A stretch of 64,000 nt of DNA, from assembly GCA_021372535.1 (NCBI GenBank), contig JAJFUH010000029.1, forward strand, positions 57,866-121,865. The letters are read 5' to 3'. Origin of the DNA: a bacterium. GTDB taxonomy: Bacteria > Latescibacterota > Latescibacteria > Latescibacterales > Latescibacteraceae. Below, one piece after another: positions 44,842 through 53,680 of the stretch (position 1 is its first letter; each line of letters begins with the position of its first letter). Position numbers and translations under genes: made by a program. The notes beneath the pieces were generated by a model. It was not told where the DNA came from and did no database searches. It saw only the letters and a list, made by a program, of their open reading frames with translations.

Positions 44842-45753
44842 CTACAGCGTCTTTTTGACAACGTTCAGCGTCTCGGGATCGAGCTGACCGAGCCCCATCT
44901 GCGATGAGTAGACCAAGTGCTGAATGTTCTTCCCTTTCGCTTCCCTGTTGTTCCAGGGAGTGAGCTGCACCGCGTACGCATCGGTCGCCACGGGGTCTTT
45001 CCCGGCGACGATAGTGTTGAGCTCGGCCACCTTGCCAGGCCCCTGCGGGCCGCGGGTTGTCAGCGCCCTGATAGCGTCCACTATGGTGAGATCGGCCTTG
45101 ATGATGGTTGCCAGATCGGCGAGCGACTGGTTGAAATCGGCCGAGTTGTGATAGGCGATGCGATCCCAGACAAGCCCCAGGTTTCCCTTGATCCCGAGGC
45201 TGACAAACGAGGCGCTGTGCGATTTTGCCACGGGGAGATTGATGAGCACATCGACCTCGTCGATAATTCTGGCGACCTTCGTACTCTTCATGACTTTACC
45301 GTCGGGAATGGGCGTCTCCTTATAGAGGTCTTCGCTTCCGGGGAGCATGAGCACCGCGTTCTTAGTCTCCTTGACCACCGCCGCGACAGGCGCCTTGTCG
45401 CCGATAATGGCGGCATCCTGAAGCGGATGATCGACAACGAGCACCTGTTTTGCCCCCGCTTCGAAGCACAGGTTCATGACCGCACGTATCACTTCGGGAT
45501 TCGTTGTCGCCGCGCGCTCGACCGGCGATGCAAACGATAGATTGGGCTTGATTGCCACCCGCTGGCCCTTTTTGACGAATGCACCCATACCGCCGACAGC
45601 GGCAACGGCGGCTTTCACCGCAGCCGGGATATCGGTTCCCACTGCGACACCGATATCTGCGGCGCCCTGGGCGTATACCCTGCCGGTGAAATACGGCCCG
45701 CTCACTGCTGTTACAACGGCGCCTGTTTTAAGAAAACCACGTCTCGATATCAT
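44842..45753 (-). CDS. Tat-exported DUF362 protein
   Basis: A 303-residue protein with the perfect Tat signal SRRGFLKTGAVV and cleavage near RVYAQG. The DUF362 body is recognisable by VAIKPNLSFASPVERAATTNPEVIRAV, VVDHPLQDA, LINLPVAKSHSASFVSLGIKGNLGLVWDR and the ending KDPVATDAYAVQLTPWNN. DUF362 proteins commonly go with ferredoxin domains and are thought to be redox or metal-related, but the reaction is unknown. Here the ferredoxin part is a separate gene 123 bp upstream. AGAGGTG precedes the ATG. Confidence 0.88.
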   Translation of the reverse strand: MISRRGFLKTGAVVTAVSGPYFTGRVYAQGAADIGVAVGTDIPAAVKAAVAAVGGMGAFVKKGQRVAIKPNLSFASPVERAATTNPEVIRAVMNLCFEAGAKQVLVVDHPLQDAAIIGDKAPVAAVVKETKNAVLMLPGSEDLYKETPIPDGKVMKSTKVARIIDEVDVLINLPVAKSHSASFVSLGIKGNLGLVWDRIAYHNSADFNQSLADLATIIKADLTIVDAIRALTTRGPQGPGKVAELNTIVAGKDPVATDAYAVQLTPWNNREAKGKNIQHLVYSSQMGLGQLDPETLNVVKKTL

Positions 45754-45876
45754 GATTTCACCTCTTTCGCCTGTATTTAATATGGTGTCTCATTCCGGTC
45801 GGAATGAACACTCCGTTCTATTTCCACGAATCACTATATAAACGTTGCATATGCCCTGTACCCTTGATTTTTACGG

Positions 45877-47610
45877 TCACTCCACAAATCCCGGCGGGAG
45901 ATCGCCCTCTTTCTGTCCGGGCTGCTCCCACGGCTGTGGTTGAGGTTCACCCGCGCCGGAGCTTTCTTCCTGTGTTTTGCCGAAAAACTCCTTCTGGTCG
46001 TCCTTTTTGTGCTCCTCGCGAAGCTGCCTGACACGGTCGGTTATATACGAGCCCTCGTTTTTACGTACCTCGTTGATCGGTGTTACATGTATCGCCGCCG
46101 GGCCGTTCACCGGACACCCGAATTCGCACTGGCCGCACCCGACACACTTGTCCTCGATTACATACGGCCGCTGAAGGGTTCCTTTCTCATCGGTAACCAT
46201 ATGGAATTCGACCGCATCATACGGGCACACCTCGTCGCAGATGAGGCATATCTTCCCCTGTTCCCAGGCGATGCAGCGCTGACGGTCGATGACGGCATTG
46301 CCGATGACGGCGTACTGCTTTTCATCGAGAGGCAGCGGACGGATCGCCCCGGTCGGGCAGACCTGCCCGCAGAGATTGCACCGTTCTTCGCAGGCGCCTA
46401 CACGCGGAGTGAGGGCGGGAGTAAACAGCCCCTCGAAACCGCCCTGAAGCAGGGACGGCTGAAGGCCATGGGTCGGGCAGACCTTCATGCACTCACCGCA
46501 CCGCAGGCAGGCATCGAGGAAATCACGCTCGATAAGCGCACCAGGGGGCCGCAGAAGTTTATCATCGATTGTCCGCGTCATCGTCATCGTCGTTCCTGCC
46601 GCAAGGCTGGCGATAATTCCGCCCGTGCCCGCAGCCATGAGCCTGCGCCGTGACGGATTGAACTCGAACCGCTGTTCGCGGCCCGCTCCACCGAAGGTTA
46701 TGGCTCCGACCGGGCACACCGACTCGCAGCGCTCGCACTGGATGCACTCGCGGGATGAGGTGCCCTTGTAATCCTCGCCGATGGCGTTCATCGGGCAGGC
46801 CTGGGCGCATTTCGAGCAGTTGATGCATGTATCGCTGACACGCCGTCCCCACAGAGGAAACCGCGACAGGAGCGAAAGCAGCGCGCCGAGCGGGCAGAGG
46901 TTACGGCACCAGAACCGGCGCTCAACAGCGACAAGACCGACCGCAGCGAGGAACATGAACAGGCTCGTCAGTCCCAGACGGAAGGCGGGCTGTTTCAGCG
47001 ACAGCATGGAAAGCTGGAAAAAGCCCATCTTCATCGCGACCGGACGGATCAGGTTCAGGATTTCGTTGACAGCGAGCATGATGAAGGGATGAACGTTGAG
47101 AGTCATGACCCGGAACAGAAAAACGAGCGGATCGAAAAAGAGGACAGCGGTAAAACCAAACACCGAGCCAACAATAAGAAATACAATAAGATAGTATTTT
47201 ATATTCTTGAAGCGTCCTTTACCAAACGGTATGTTCTCCTTTTTATCTTTTCGCGGGAAGAGCCGCGTCGAGAAGTCGAATATCGTCCCCATCGGGCACA
47301 ACCAGCCGCAGAACACCCGCCCGAGAAGCACGGTCACAACAACGGTAATAAGCGAGATGAGGAGCGCGAGCTTGAGCGGGCTCCTCGAAAGAACCATGAC
47401 AAGCGTAACGAGCGGATCGAGATTGAAAAAGAAATTTTTACTGTAGATGTCGGTATACGGATACGATACCCTGAAAAAGATCGCGAGGAAAAAAAGTAAA
47501 AAAAAGCCCTGAATATACGGGCGCAGCCTCGATAAAAAGGCCTGCGGTCGAACGGTCTTTCCGGTCACTGTCTTCTCATCGTGGTTTAGGGTTAAAAAAC
47601 AATCAATCAT
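45877..47610 (-). CDS. NapH-NapG-like fused membrane polyferredoxin
   Basis: A 577-residue protein. Residues 30-255 are NapH-like: several membrane helices with CGWLCP (101-106) and CRNLCP (235-240). Clusters 1 and 2 follow (C262/265/268/272 and C289/292/295/299). At 319-345 comes an internal twin-arginine motif (SRRRLMAAG) and hydrophobic helix, then a NapG/MauM-like part starting RPPGALIERDFLDAC with four more clusters (C368-378, C407-418, C446-462, C489-499). NapH and NapG are normally separate and pass electrons from quinol across the membrane. The tail is Pro/Gln-rich. Start 47610 has no Shine-Dalgarno; GTG at 47568 is possible. Confidence 0.87.
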   Translation of the reverse strand: MIDCFLTLNHDEKTVTGKTVRPQAFLSRLRPYIQGFFLLFFLAIFFRVSYPYTDIYSKNFFFNLDPLVTLVMVLSRSPLKLALLISLITVVVTVLLGRVFCGWLCPMGTIFDFSTRLFPRKDKKENIPFGKGRFKNIKYYLIVFLIVGSVFGFTAVLFFDPLVFLFRVMTLNVHPFIMLAVNEILNLIRPVAMKMGFFQLSMLSLKQPAFRLGLTSLFMFLAAVGLVAVERRFWCRNLCPLGALLSLLSRFPLWGRRVSDTCINCSKCAQACPMNAIGEDYKGTSSRECIQCERCESVCPVGAITFGGAGREQRFEFNPSRRRLMAAGTGGIIASLAAGTTMTMTRTIDDKLLRPPGALIERDFLDACLRCGECMKVCPTHGLQPSLLQGGFEGLFTPALTPRVGACEERCNLCGQVCPTGAIRPLPLDEKQYAVIGNAVIDRQRCIAWEQGKICLICDEVCPYDAVEFHMVTDEKGTLQRPYVIEDKCVGCGQCEFGCPVNGPAAIHVTPINEVRKNEGSYITDRVRQLREEHKKDDQKEFFGKTQEESSGAGEPQPQPWEQPGQKEGDLPPGFVE

Positions 47611-47749
47611 GTATTAAACGATCATAAACACAAAGGGTTCCCTGACTATCAACAAATATCACCGGACTTGTGATATTTTTTCCGATACTCCGCTGCTGTT
47701 TCCGTTCCTGAGCAGGTATCTGCCCGGCCGGGAGAATGAATTATCCGTT

Positions 47750-49429
47750 TTAAGGCATCGTTTTTCTCAATATTTTCCCGGGCAGCGCGCCGGTATGCTC
47801 GCCCTCGCTGATAACCTCCCGTCCGTTGACGATCACATACGGGATGCCTCCGGGATACTGATGCGGATCGGTATATGTCGCCAGGTCGATGACCGTGTCC
47901 GGGTCGAAAACGACAATATCGGCGAAAGCGCCTTCCTCGATGCGGCCTCTCCCGGTCAGTCCGAATTTCGCGGCGGATACCGATGTCATCTTTCTGACAG
48001 CTTCGGGGAGGGTCAGAACCCCCTCATCACGGACATACCTGCCGAGCACACGGGGAAATGTCCCGTACGACCGTGGGTGCGGTTTCCCCTTCGACAGCGG
48101 GCCATACGGCGCAATCGCATAGCCGTCCGAACCGGTAACGACAAGCGGATGGGCGAGCACACGGCGGAGATTGTCCTCGCTCATGACGTATTTGACCACG
48201 CTCACCTGCCCGTTTTCATCAACGAGAAGGTCGCGCATGAAGATGAACGGTTCTTTACCGGCTTCCTGCGCTGCTTTAAGGATGGTCGAGCCGACGAGAC
48301 CTTCGTTTTTACTATTCTGAACCGAGCTGATCATGACGTTGTCCCACGATCCCGCTTTTCTGCCTTCATCCTCTATGTACGCTGTGAGCCTGGCTTCGAG
48401 CGACCTGTCGCGGAGGCGGCCGAGGAAATCCCCCGTCGTGCCCTCGCGTACCCAGAGCGGGAAGAAGCTCGCCAGACCTGTCGAGGACGCCGTGTACGGA
48501 TACCGGTCGGCAAGGATGGGGATACCCTGTTTGGAGGCGCTGTCGACCGCATCAAGGAGGCCATCGATTTTCGGCCAGTTTTCCGGATTCATGACCTTGA
48601 GATGAGACACCTGGAGGCTGACACCCGACCGGTGCGAAACGGTTATGGCTTCCTGAAGGGCTTCGAGCACCCTGTCGCGCTCGTCGCGCATGTGTGTGGC
48701 ATATACACCTCCGTACCGTGCCACTTCGCTGCAGAGCTCGACAAGCTCATCGGTCGCGGCGAAACTCCCCGGCGTATAGATGAGCCCGGTTGACAGCCCG
48801 ACAACGCCCGCATCCATATGCTCGCGGACGAGCTGTTTCATATGTTCGAGCTCCTCCGCTGTGGGCGGACGGTCGTACGGTCCCATAACGAAATCGCGGA
48901 GGGTGCCGTGCCCGAGCAGTGTTGCGTAATTGAGCGCCATGCCCGTCTTTTCGAGGCGGCTGAAAAATCCCCGGACATCCTTCCAGTCGGCATCGACACC
49001 GTACTCGCTGTAAAGACCGGCCTTGTTTTCCCCGGCGGCTTTATCCGACCAGGGGAAGACGCTCCCGCCGCAGTTCCCGCCGATCTCGGTGGTTACTCCC
49101 TGCCTGATTTTACTCTCCGCCTGCGGATTGACAAGCAGGTGAATATCGGTATGGGTGTGGACATCGATGAATCCCGGCGCAACCGCCAGTCCGCGGGCGT
49201 CGATGACCTTAAGTGCCCGTTTTGCGGAAATGCTCCTGCCAATCTTCACGATACGGTCGCCCAGAACGGCGACATCCGCCCCGATACCGGGACCGCCGAG
49301 ACCGTCATACACTGTCCCGCCCTGTATCACGAGGTCGTACGCCGCTCCCTTCGAGCACCCCGAAAGGAAAGCATTCAGGGTTAAAACCGCACCCGGCGCT
49401 GATTTCCGTATGAACAGCCGTCGGTTCAT
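47750..49429 (-). CDS. N-acyl-D-amino-acid deacylase, predicted Tat lipoprotein
   Basis: A 559-residue amidohydrolase-superfamily enzyme that removes the acyl group from N-acyl-D-amino acids. The N terminus MNRRLFIRKSAPGAV combines an RR motif with the lipobox LSGC (Cys25), so it may be exported folded and then lipidated. Metal-binding marks are H91-x-H93 in GFIDVHTHTD, Cys120 in EIGGNCGGS (the bridging Cys of D-aminoacylases), YATHMRDE, LQVSHLK, DRYPYTASSTGL and VTGSDGYAIAP. AAAGGA stands seven bases before the ATG. Close relatives may act on N-acyl-D-glutamate or D-aspartate. The glutamate-racemase-like lipoprotein nearby makes the first attractive. Confidence 0.88.
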   Translation of the reverse strand: MNRRLFIRKSAPGAVLTLNAFLSGCSKGAAYDLVIQGGTVYDGLGGPGIGADVAVLGDRIVKIGRSISAKRALKVIDARGLAVAPGFIDVHTHTDIHLLVNPQAESKIRQGVTTEIGGNCGGSVFPWSDKAAGENKAGLYSEYGVDADWKDVRGFFSRLEKTGMALNYATLLGHGTLRDFVMGPYDRPPTAEELEHMKQLVREHMDAGVVGLSTGLIYTPGSFAATDELVELCSEVARYGGVYATHMRDERDRVLEALQEAITVSHRSGVSLQVSHLKVMNPENWPKIDGLLDAVDSASKQGIPILADRYPYTASSTGLASFFPLWVREGTTGDFLGRLRDRSLEARLTAYIEDEGRKAGSWDNVMISSVQNSKNEGLVGSTILKAAQEAGKEPFIFMRDLLVDENGQVSVVKYVMSEDNLRRVLAHPLVVTGSDGYAIAPYGPLSKGKPHPRSYGTFPRVLGRYVRDEGVLTLPEAVRKMTSVSAAKFGLTGRGRIEEGAFADIVVFDPDTVIDLATYTDPHQYPGGIPYVIVNGREVISEGEHTGALPGKILRKTMP

Positions 49430-49489
49430 TCACTGTTCCTTTGAATTCTGATATACAGGCACTGAGGACGAATATTAGCACGTTTCCTG

Positions 49490-49592
49490 TCCCCCCTTCG
49501 ATAAGGGGGGACTACAGGGGGGATCTTCGTAACCTGTTGAGAAATTTGATCCCCCTGTCCTTCGGACATCCCCCTTTTTAAGGGGGATTTAC
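49490..49592. repeat. C/G-run inverted repeat element
   Basis: The left arm begins TCCCCCCTTCGATAAGGGGGG and ends CAGGGGGGATC. The right arm, read in reverse complement, begins TCCCCCTTAAAAAGGGGGATG and ends CAGGGGGATC. About 20 bp separate them. Each arm is itself a hairpin. It lies between the deacylase and SDR genes. Confidence 0.7.
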
Positions 49593-49677
49593 TGTAAAAT
49601 CAATTCTTTTTGTGATTTCTGTTTTATGGAATCTGTAAACGGATTGGATTAATTAACACGTGCTATGATAGTTCCTC

Positions 49678-50457
49678 TCATCCGGCGGGACGGTTGGTCG
49701 CCATGTGACGGCCGCCATCAACATTGAGCAGAACACCGGTAATCCATGCGCTCTGGTCGGAGGCGAAAAAGAGCGCGGCATCGGCGATGTCCTTCGGTTT
49801 CCCGTTACGGCCCAGCGGATGGAGCGGGCGCATTTTCTCCCAGAACGGGGGAACATTCTCCCTGCCGAAAATGGGCTCCGAAAGCTCGGTATCCTCGACT
49901 ACCGCCGGGAGTATGCAGTTGACACGGACGTTGTCCCCCGCCATCTCCATCGCGGCGACCTGCGACAGTGTCTGGAGAGCGGCTTTCGATGCGCAGTAAA
50001 CTCCGACTCCGGGATACGCTTTTATACCCGCAATCGAGGAGATGTTGATGATGGAGCCGCCGCCGTTCTTCTTCATGAAGGGCAGAACATTGGCCATGAG
50101 CCGCCATGGTCCCCATGCATTGGTCTTCATCATGAGGTCCCATTCCCCGACCGGCGTTTCACCGAGCGTCCCGAACCGCATGACTCCGGCATTGTTGACC
50201 AGGATGTCGATTTTCCCGGTTTTTTGCACGGTTTCCATAAAGAGACGCCGTATATCGTCTTCCACGGTGATATCGGCAGCAATACAGAACACGCGACTGC
50301 TGTCGCCGAGCAGAGCGGCGGTTTCAGTGAGTTTGTCCTTCCGTCTGCCGCAGAGAACGACGGCGGCGCCCTCATCATGAAAACGACGGGCAATCGCCTG
50401 TCCGATTCCTGTGCCGCCGCCGGTGATTATGGCTGTTTTACCATCGAGCTGTCCCAT
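49678..50457 (-). CDS. SDR-family NAD(P)-dependent oxidoreductase
   Basis: A 259-residue cytosolic short-chain dehydrogenase. The cofactor loop is TGGGTGIG (about 12-19), followed by VNNAG, catalytic Ser in NISSIAG and YCASK with the Tyr and Lys. The C terminus ITGVLLNVDGG is typical of the classical FabG-like group. ATG at 50457 has AAGGAGG six bases upstream. No signal peptide, in contrast with its neighbours. The substrate is unknown; many of this group act on sugar acids or acyl groups. Confidence 0.9.
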   Translation of the reverse strand: MGQLDGKTAIITGGGTGIGQAIARRFHDEGAAVVLCGRRKDKLTETAALLGDSSRVFCIAADITVEDDIRRLFMETVQKTGKIDILVNNAGVMRFGTLGETPVGEWDLMMKTNAWGPWRLMANVLPFMKKNGGGSIINISSIAGIKAYPGVGVYCASKAALQTLSQVAAMEMAGDNVRVNCILPAVVEDTELSEPIFGRENVPPFWEKMRPLHPLGRNGKPKDIADAALFFASDQSAWITGVLLNVDGGRHMATNRPAG

Positions 50458-50704
50458 TATATCCTCCTTGTGATTACATGTATCTGTCGAATATACAGGC
50501 AATTACATTCATCTCAAAAAAAACGGTATTTCAAGGCTCTGCCGGATAATATACAAGAGTCTTCATGTAATTATACATACGGAGAAAGGCATTCTCAAGG
50601 TTTTTCATGACAAAGCCGCAGTGTAAGGTTATATTTGATACACCATCGTTACAACCATGTGTATTCACCGGTATTCATCGGTACAATTCCGAAGGAAATA
50701 AGAC

Positions 50705-52261
50705 ATGAAAAAAACGTACGTTTTCATGATAACAGCCGCAGTCCTCATCTGTTTGTATCTATTCGGATGCGGGAAGGAGCAGAAACCTGTTGTGACGCCA
50801 TCCTCTCCGGCGTCGCTCGCGGATGTGGTACAGCAGGGAAAATCCGACATGTTCGCTGTCGCCTTCGACCGCTACCGTCAGGGCGATACAAAAGACCTGC
50901 CCATCGGGGTATTCGATTCCGGTATCGGCGGCCTGACTGTGCTTTCGGAAATTCTGAAACTCGACCGGTTCAACAACACGACCCACCAGGCCGGTGCGGA
51001 CGGCCGTCCCGACTTCGAATCCGAGCGGTTCGTCTACCTAGGCGACCAGGCAAACATGCCCTATGGCAATTATCCCTCGGAGAACAGGGTGGATTTCCTG
51101 AAAGAACTGATCATCAAGGATGCGGTGTTTCTCCTCGGTCAGCGGTACTGGCCCTCCGGCGAGGCATCAGCCCCGAAACATGACAAGCAGCCGGTCAAGG
51201 CGATTGTCATCGCCTGCAATACCGCCACTGCTTACGGTCTCGAGGATGTCCGGGCCGCGCTTGCCTCGTGGAACCTGCCTGTCTACCTTGTCGGAGTCGT
51301 CGAAGCCGGAGCCCGCGGCGCTGTAGAGACTATCAAAGACCGGCAATCGCCCGGCGCGGTGGCGGTCATGGCGACTGTCGGCACCTGCCAGAGCGAGGGA
51401 TATGTCCGCGCCGTGGAAAAATCATCAGCCGGTCAGGGATTGAAGCCCCCCGGGGTCATTCAGCAGGGCAGTCTCGGTCTCGCCGGGGCAATCGAGGGGG
51501 ATCCATCGTTCATCGTTCCCGGGAGCAAACAGCCTCGGAGCGAATACAGGGGCCCGGCTGTGGGAAATCCGGCGGCGCCCATCGATACGACGATTATCGG
51601 GCGGTACGGCTTCGATATGACCGGAATCACTGGCGACACGGGCGATCCTGCCGCATGGCAGATCAATTCGATAGAAAACTACATACGCTACGATACGACA
51701 TCGCTCGTGGAAAACTACCGACGAAGCGGGGCAACCGAACCCATAACCACCGTAATCCTCGGCTGTACCCATTTTCCGTTCCGGGTAAAGGCCATCGAAG
51801 CATCGTTCGACCGTCTCCGCGCTTACCGTACGCCGGACGGCACCCAACCGTACGGAAAGCTCATTGCCGGACATATCAGCTTCATCGATCCCTCTCAGCT
51901 GACCGCCTCGCAGTTATACGAGGCGCTTGCCGCATCCGGCCTTCTGCTCATGAACGGCGACAGTGTCGCAATTCCCGCGGACGAATTCTATATCTCGGTG
52001 CCGAACCGGTCGCTCGATGGTGTTCAGCTTACCGAATCCGGGGGATTCGACTATGCATGGAAGTACGGCCGCACACCGGGCAGGCTCGATGTCGAATATG
52101 TGAAACGAGTTCCCATGAGCAGGGAAAATCTCTCACCTGAGGTACGCAGGAGCATCCGTGAAACCATGCCCGTTGTCTGGGATCGTCTCATCGTGTTCAA
52201 CGCGACAAGCCCGCGGTGTTCCGGGCTCCCCGAACAAGCGAGGATCACGCCCGGCGAATAA
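50705..52261 (+). CDS. Lipoprotein with glutamate racemase (MurI-like) fold
   Basis: A 518-residue protein. A lipoprotein signal (MKKTYVFMITAAVLICLYLFGC, lipobox LFGC, Cys22) precedes an aspartate/glutamate racemase domain: GVFDSGIGGLTV (68-79), YLGDQANMPYG (111-121), the first catalytic Cys171 in ACNTATA and the second Cys354 in LGCTHFP. All the racemase marks are there, but the domain is much longer than MurI (about 270 residues) through inserts at 90-105, 143-162 and 240-330. MurI is cytosolic and makes D-Glu for peptidoglycan; this exported form would act outside. AAGGA precedes the ATG. Regulation is not visible. Confidence 0.85.
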   Translation: MKKTYVFMITAAVLICLYLFGCGKEQKPVVTPSSPASLADVVQQGKSDMFAVAFDRYRQGDTKDLPIGVFDSGIGGLTVLSEILKLDRFNNTTHQAGADGRPDFESERFVYLGDQANMPYGNYPSENRVDFLKELIIKDAVFLLGQRYWPSGEASAPKHDKQPVKAIVIACNTATAYGLEDVRAALASWNLPVYLVGVVEAGARGAVETIKDRQSPGAVAVMATVGTCQSEGYVRAVEKSSAGQGLKPPGVIQQGSLGLAGAIEGDPSFIVPGSKQPRSEYRGPAVGNPAAPIDTTIIGRYGFDMTGITGDTGDPAAWQINSIENYIRYDTTSLVENYRRSGATEPITTVILGCTHFPFRVKAIEASFDRLRAYRTPDGTQPYGKLIAGHISFIDPSQLTASQLYEALAASGLLLMNGDSVAIPADEFYISVPNRSLDGVQLTESGGFDYAWKYGRTPGRLDVEYVKRVPMSRENLSPEVRRSIRETMPVVWDRLIVFNATSPRCSGLPEQARITPGE

Positions 52262-52332
52262 CCATATAACGACATGACGCAATCGTAAAAACAGCAGGAA
52301 GCAGCATTCGCCATTTGAGGGTCATATTATTT

Positions 52333-53472
52333 ATGAAAGCATGGGATAAAATCGAGGCTGCGTTTTCGCCGGAGGGAACTCCCGAAATACCGGCGGTCAT
52401 CTGTTACGAGTCCATTTTTGTCCGCGACCACTGGAGCGCAATCACTGATAAACCCTGGTGGTACCAGCATTCGCCGGACATGGAACACCATATGGCCTGG
52501 CTCCGTGATGTCATCGGGCGAACGGGCCTCGACTGGTACATGCTTCCGACGTTCTACAGCCGTGAGGACCGTAAACACATTTCAGTGAGTGTTACGCCGG
52601 AAGGTGTTTTCCTGTCCGACAGCCGGACCGGGAACAGGGAACTGCTCCATGAACCCCGTGTAAGCGGCTGGTCGGTTTCCGGCGGCATCGAATCGGTCCG
52701 TCCCGAAACGCCCGCGCAGACTCCCGAGGAAATCGACCGGCTCATCCCCATCGAAGAAGATTACAATGTCGGCGACATTGTCGCGAACGGCAGGAAGGAC
52801 CTGGCGGGACGGTTTCTCGGTGAATTCGACGGCGCCGTGTACCCCTATCGCAGGGTCGATTCCCCTCTCTGGCGCTGTTATCACCTCTGGGGATTCGAGG
52901 ACATGATGGTCATGATCGCCGAACATCCCGAGCTTATCAGGTACGCCGGAAGCCGTTATCTCGAGCTGAGCATCCGCGCAGTCCACGAAGCATCTGTGCT
53001 CGGCGCCGCGGGAATTTTCATCGAGGAATGCCTGACCGACATGATCAGCCCCGCCGCATTCAGGGCGCTCAATCTCCCGTTCGTGCGAAGGCTTACCGAG
53101 GAAATCCGCTCGCTCGGCATGAGAAGCATCTACTATTTCTGCGGCAATCCGGCCGGAAAGTGGGAATACCTGCTCGATTCCGGCGCCGATGCCCTGTCCT
53201 TCGAGGAGGGCAAGAAGGGATTCGAGATCGACATCGGGAATGTGATCGACCGTGTCCGCGGACGATGCGCCGTGCTCGGGAATCTCGATGCCATCAACCT
53301 GCTCCCGAACGCCTCCGAAGACAATCTCCGCGCTGAAATTCGCCGTCAGATCAGCGCGGGTCGCCGCAACGGGAGCCGTTTCATCATGAGCATCGGAAGC
53401 CCGGTCACACCGGAGACGAGCGTGGAGCAGGTGCGGCGATACTGCGACATGGTGCATGAAATAAAAACTTGA
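52333..53472 (+). CDS. Uroporphyrinogen decarboxylase-superfamily protein
   Basis: A 379-residue TIM-barrel protein of the UroD/MtaA/CmuA superfamily. The recognisable parts are VNGRK-like loop VANGRKDLAGRF, the helix GFEDMMVMIAEHPELI, the Glu-rich GAAGIFIEECLTD strand, and near the end YYFCGNPAGKWEYLLDSGADALSFEEGK, CAVLGNLDAINLL and FIMSIGSPVTPET. Members outside heme synthesis are corrinoid methyltransferases or unknown. There is no classical UroD substrate motif at the N terminus, so heme synthesis is unlikely. ATG at 52333 is chosen; a TTG at 52315 is possible. It follows the racemase-like gene by 71 bp. Confidence 0.82.
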   Translation: MKAWDKIEAAFSPEGTPEIPAVICYESIFVRDHWSAITDKPWWYQHSPDMEHHMAWLRDVIGRTGLDWYMLPTFYSREDRKHISVSVTPEGVFLSDSRTGNRELLHEPRVSGWSVSGGIESVRPETPAQTPEEIDRLIPIEEDYNVGDIVANGRKDLAGRFLGEFDGAVYPYRRVDSPLWRCYHLWGFEDMMVMIAEHPELIRYAGSRYLELSIRAVHEASVLGAAGIFIEECLTDMISPAAFRALNLPFVRRLTEEIRSLGMRSIYYFCGNPAGKWEYLLDSGADALSFEEGKKGFEIDIGNVIDRVRGRCAVLGNLDAINLLPNASEDNLRAEIRRQISAGRRNGSRFIMSIGSPVTPETSVEQVRRYCDMVHEIKT

Positions 53473-53473
53473 A

Positions 53474-53588
53474 CCGGGATGATCACGATTACAAAAGGAT
53501 TACCATGATTTTTTAATCCGGGTAATCCCTGTCAATCATGGTAATCGTGGTAATCGTGGTAATCGTGGTTCAAAGCCCCCTGACAGTT
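53474..53588 (+). repeat. Repeat family F, copy 1 with tandem 9-mers
   Basis: Contains a hairpin GGATTACC...GGTAATCC, then 'ctgtcaatca' and three tandem copies of TGGTAATCG (53539-53565), ending 'tggttcaaagccccctgac'. Copy 2 has only one such unit. It lies upstream of the RHH/PIN pair. Confidence 0.8.
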
Positions 53589-53680
53589 TGAATTCAACTA
53601 TATGATGTTTACACCACGCTTATAAGCAGTGTTCTTTTTTTCTCTTGCCAGTTCTTCACATTTGTATTACATTGTCTTAC

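Noticed and set aside
47795..50610. Long plus-strand frames across the deacylase and SDR genes
   Set aside because: Both are antisense to genes with complete catalytic motifs and good ribosome-binding sites.
53539..53565. Tandem 9-bp units considered as a CRISPR-like array
   Set aside because: Units are contiguous with no spacers, only three in number, and part of repeat family F. No cas genes are nearby.
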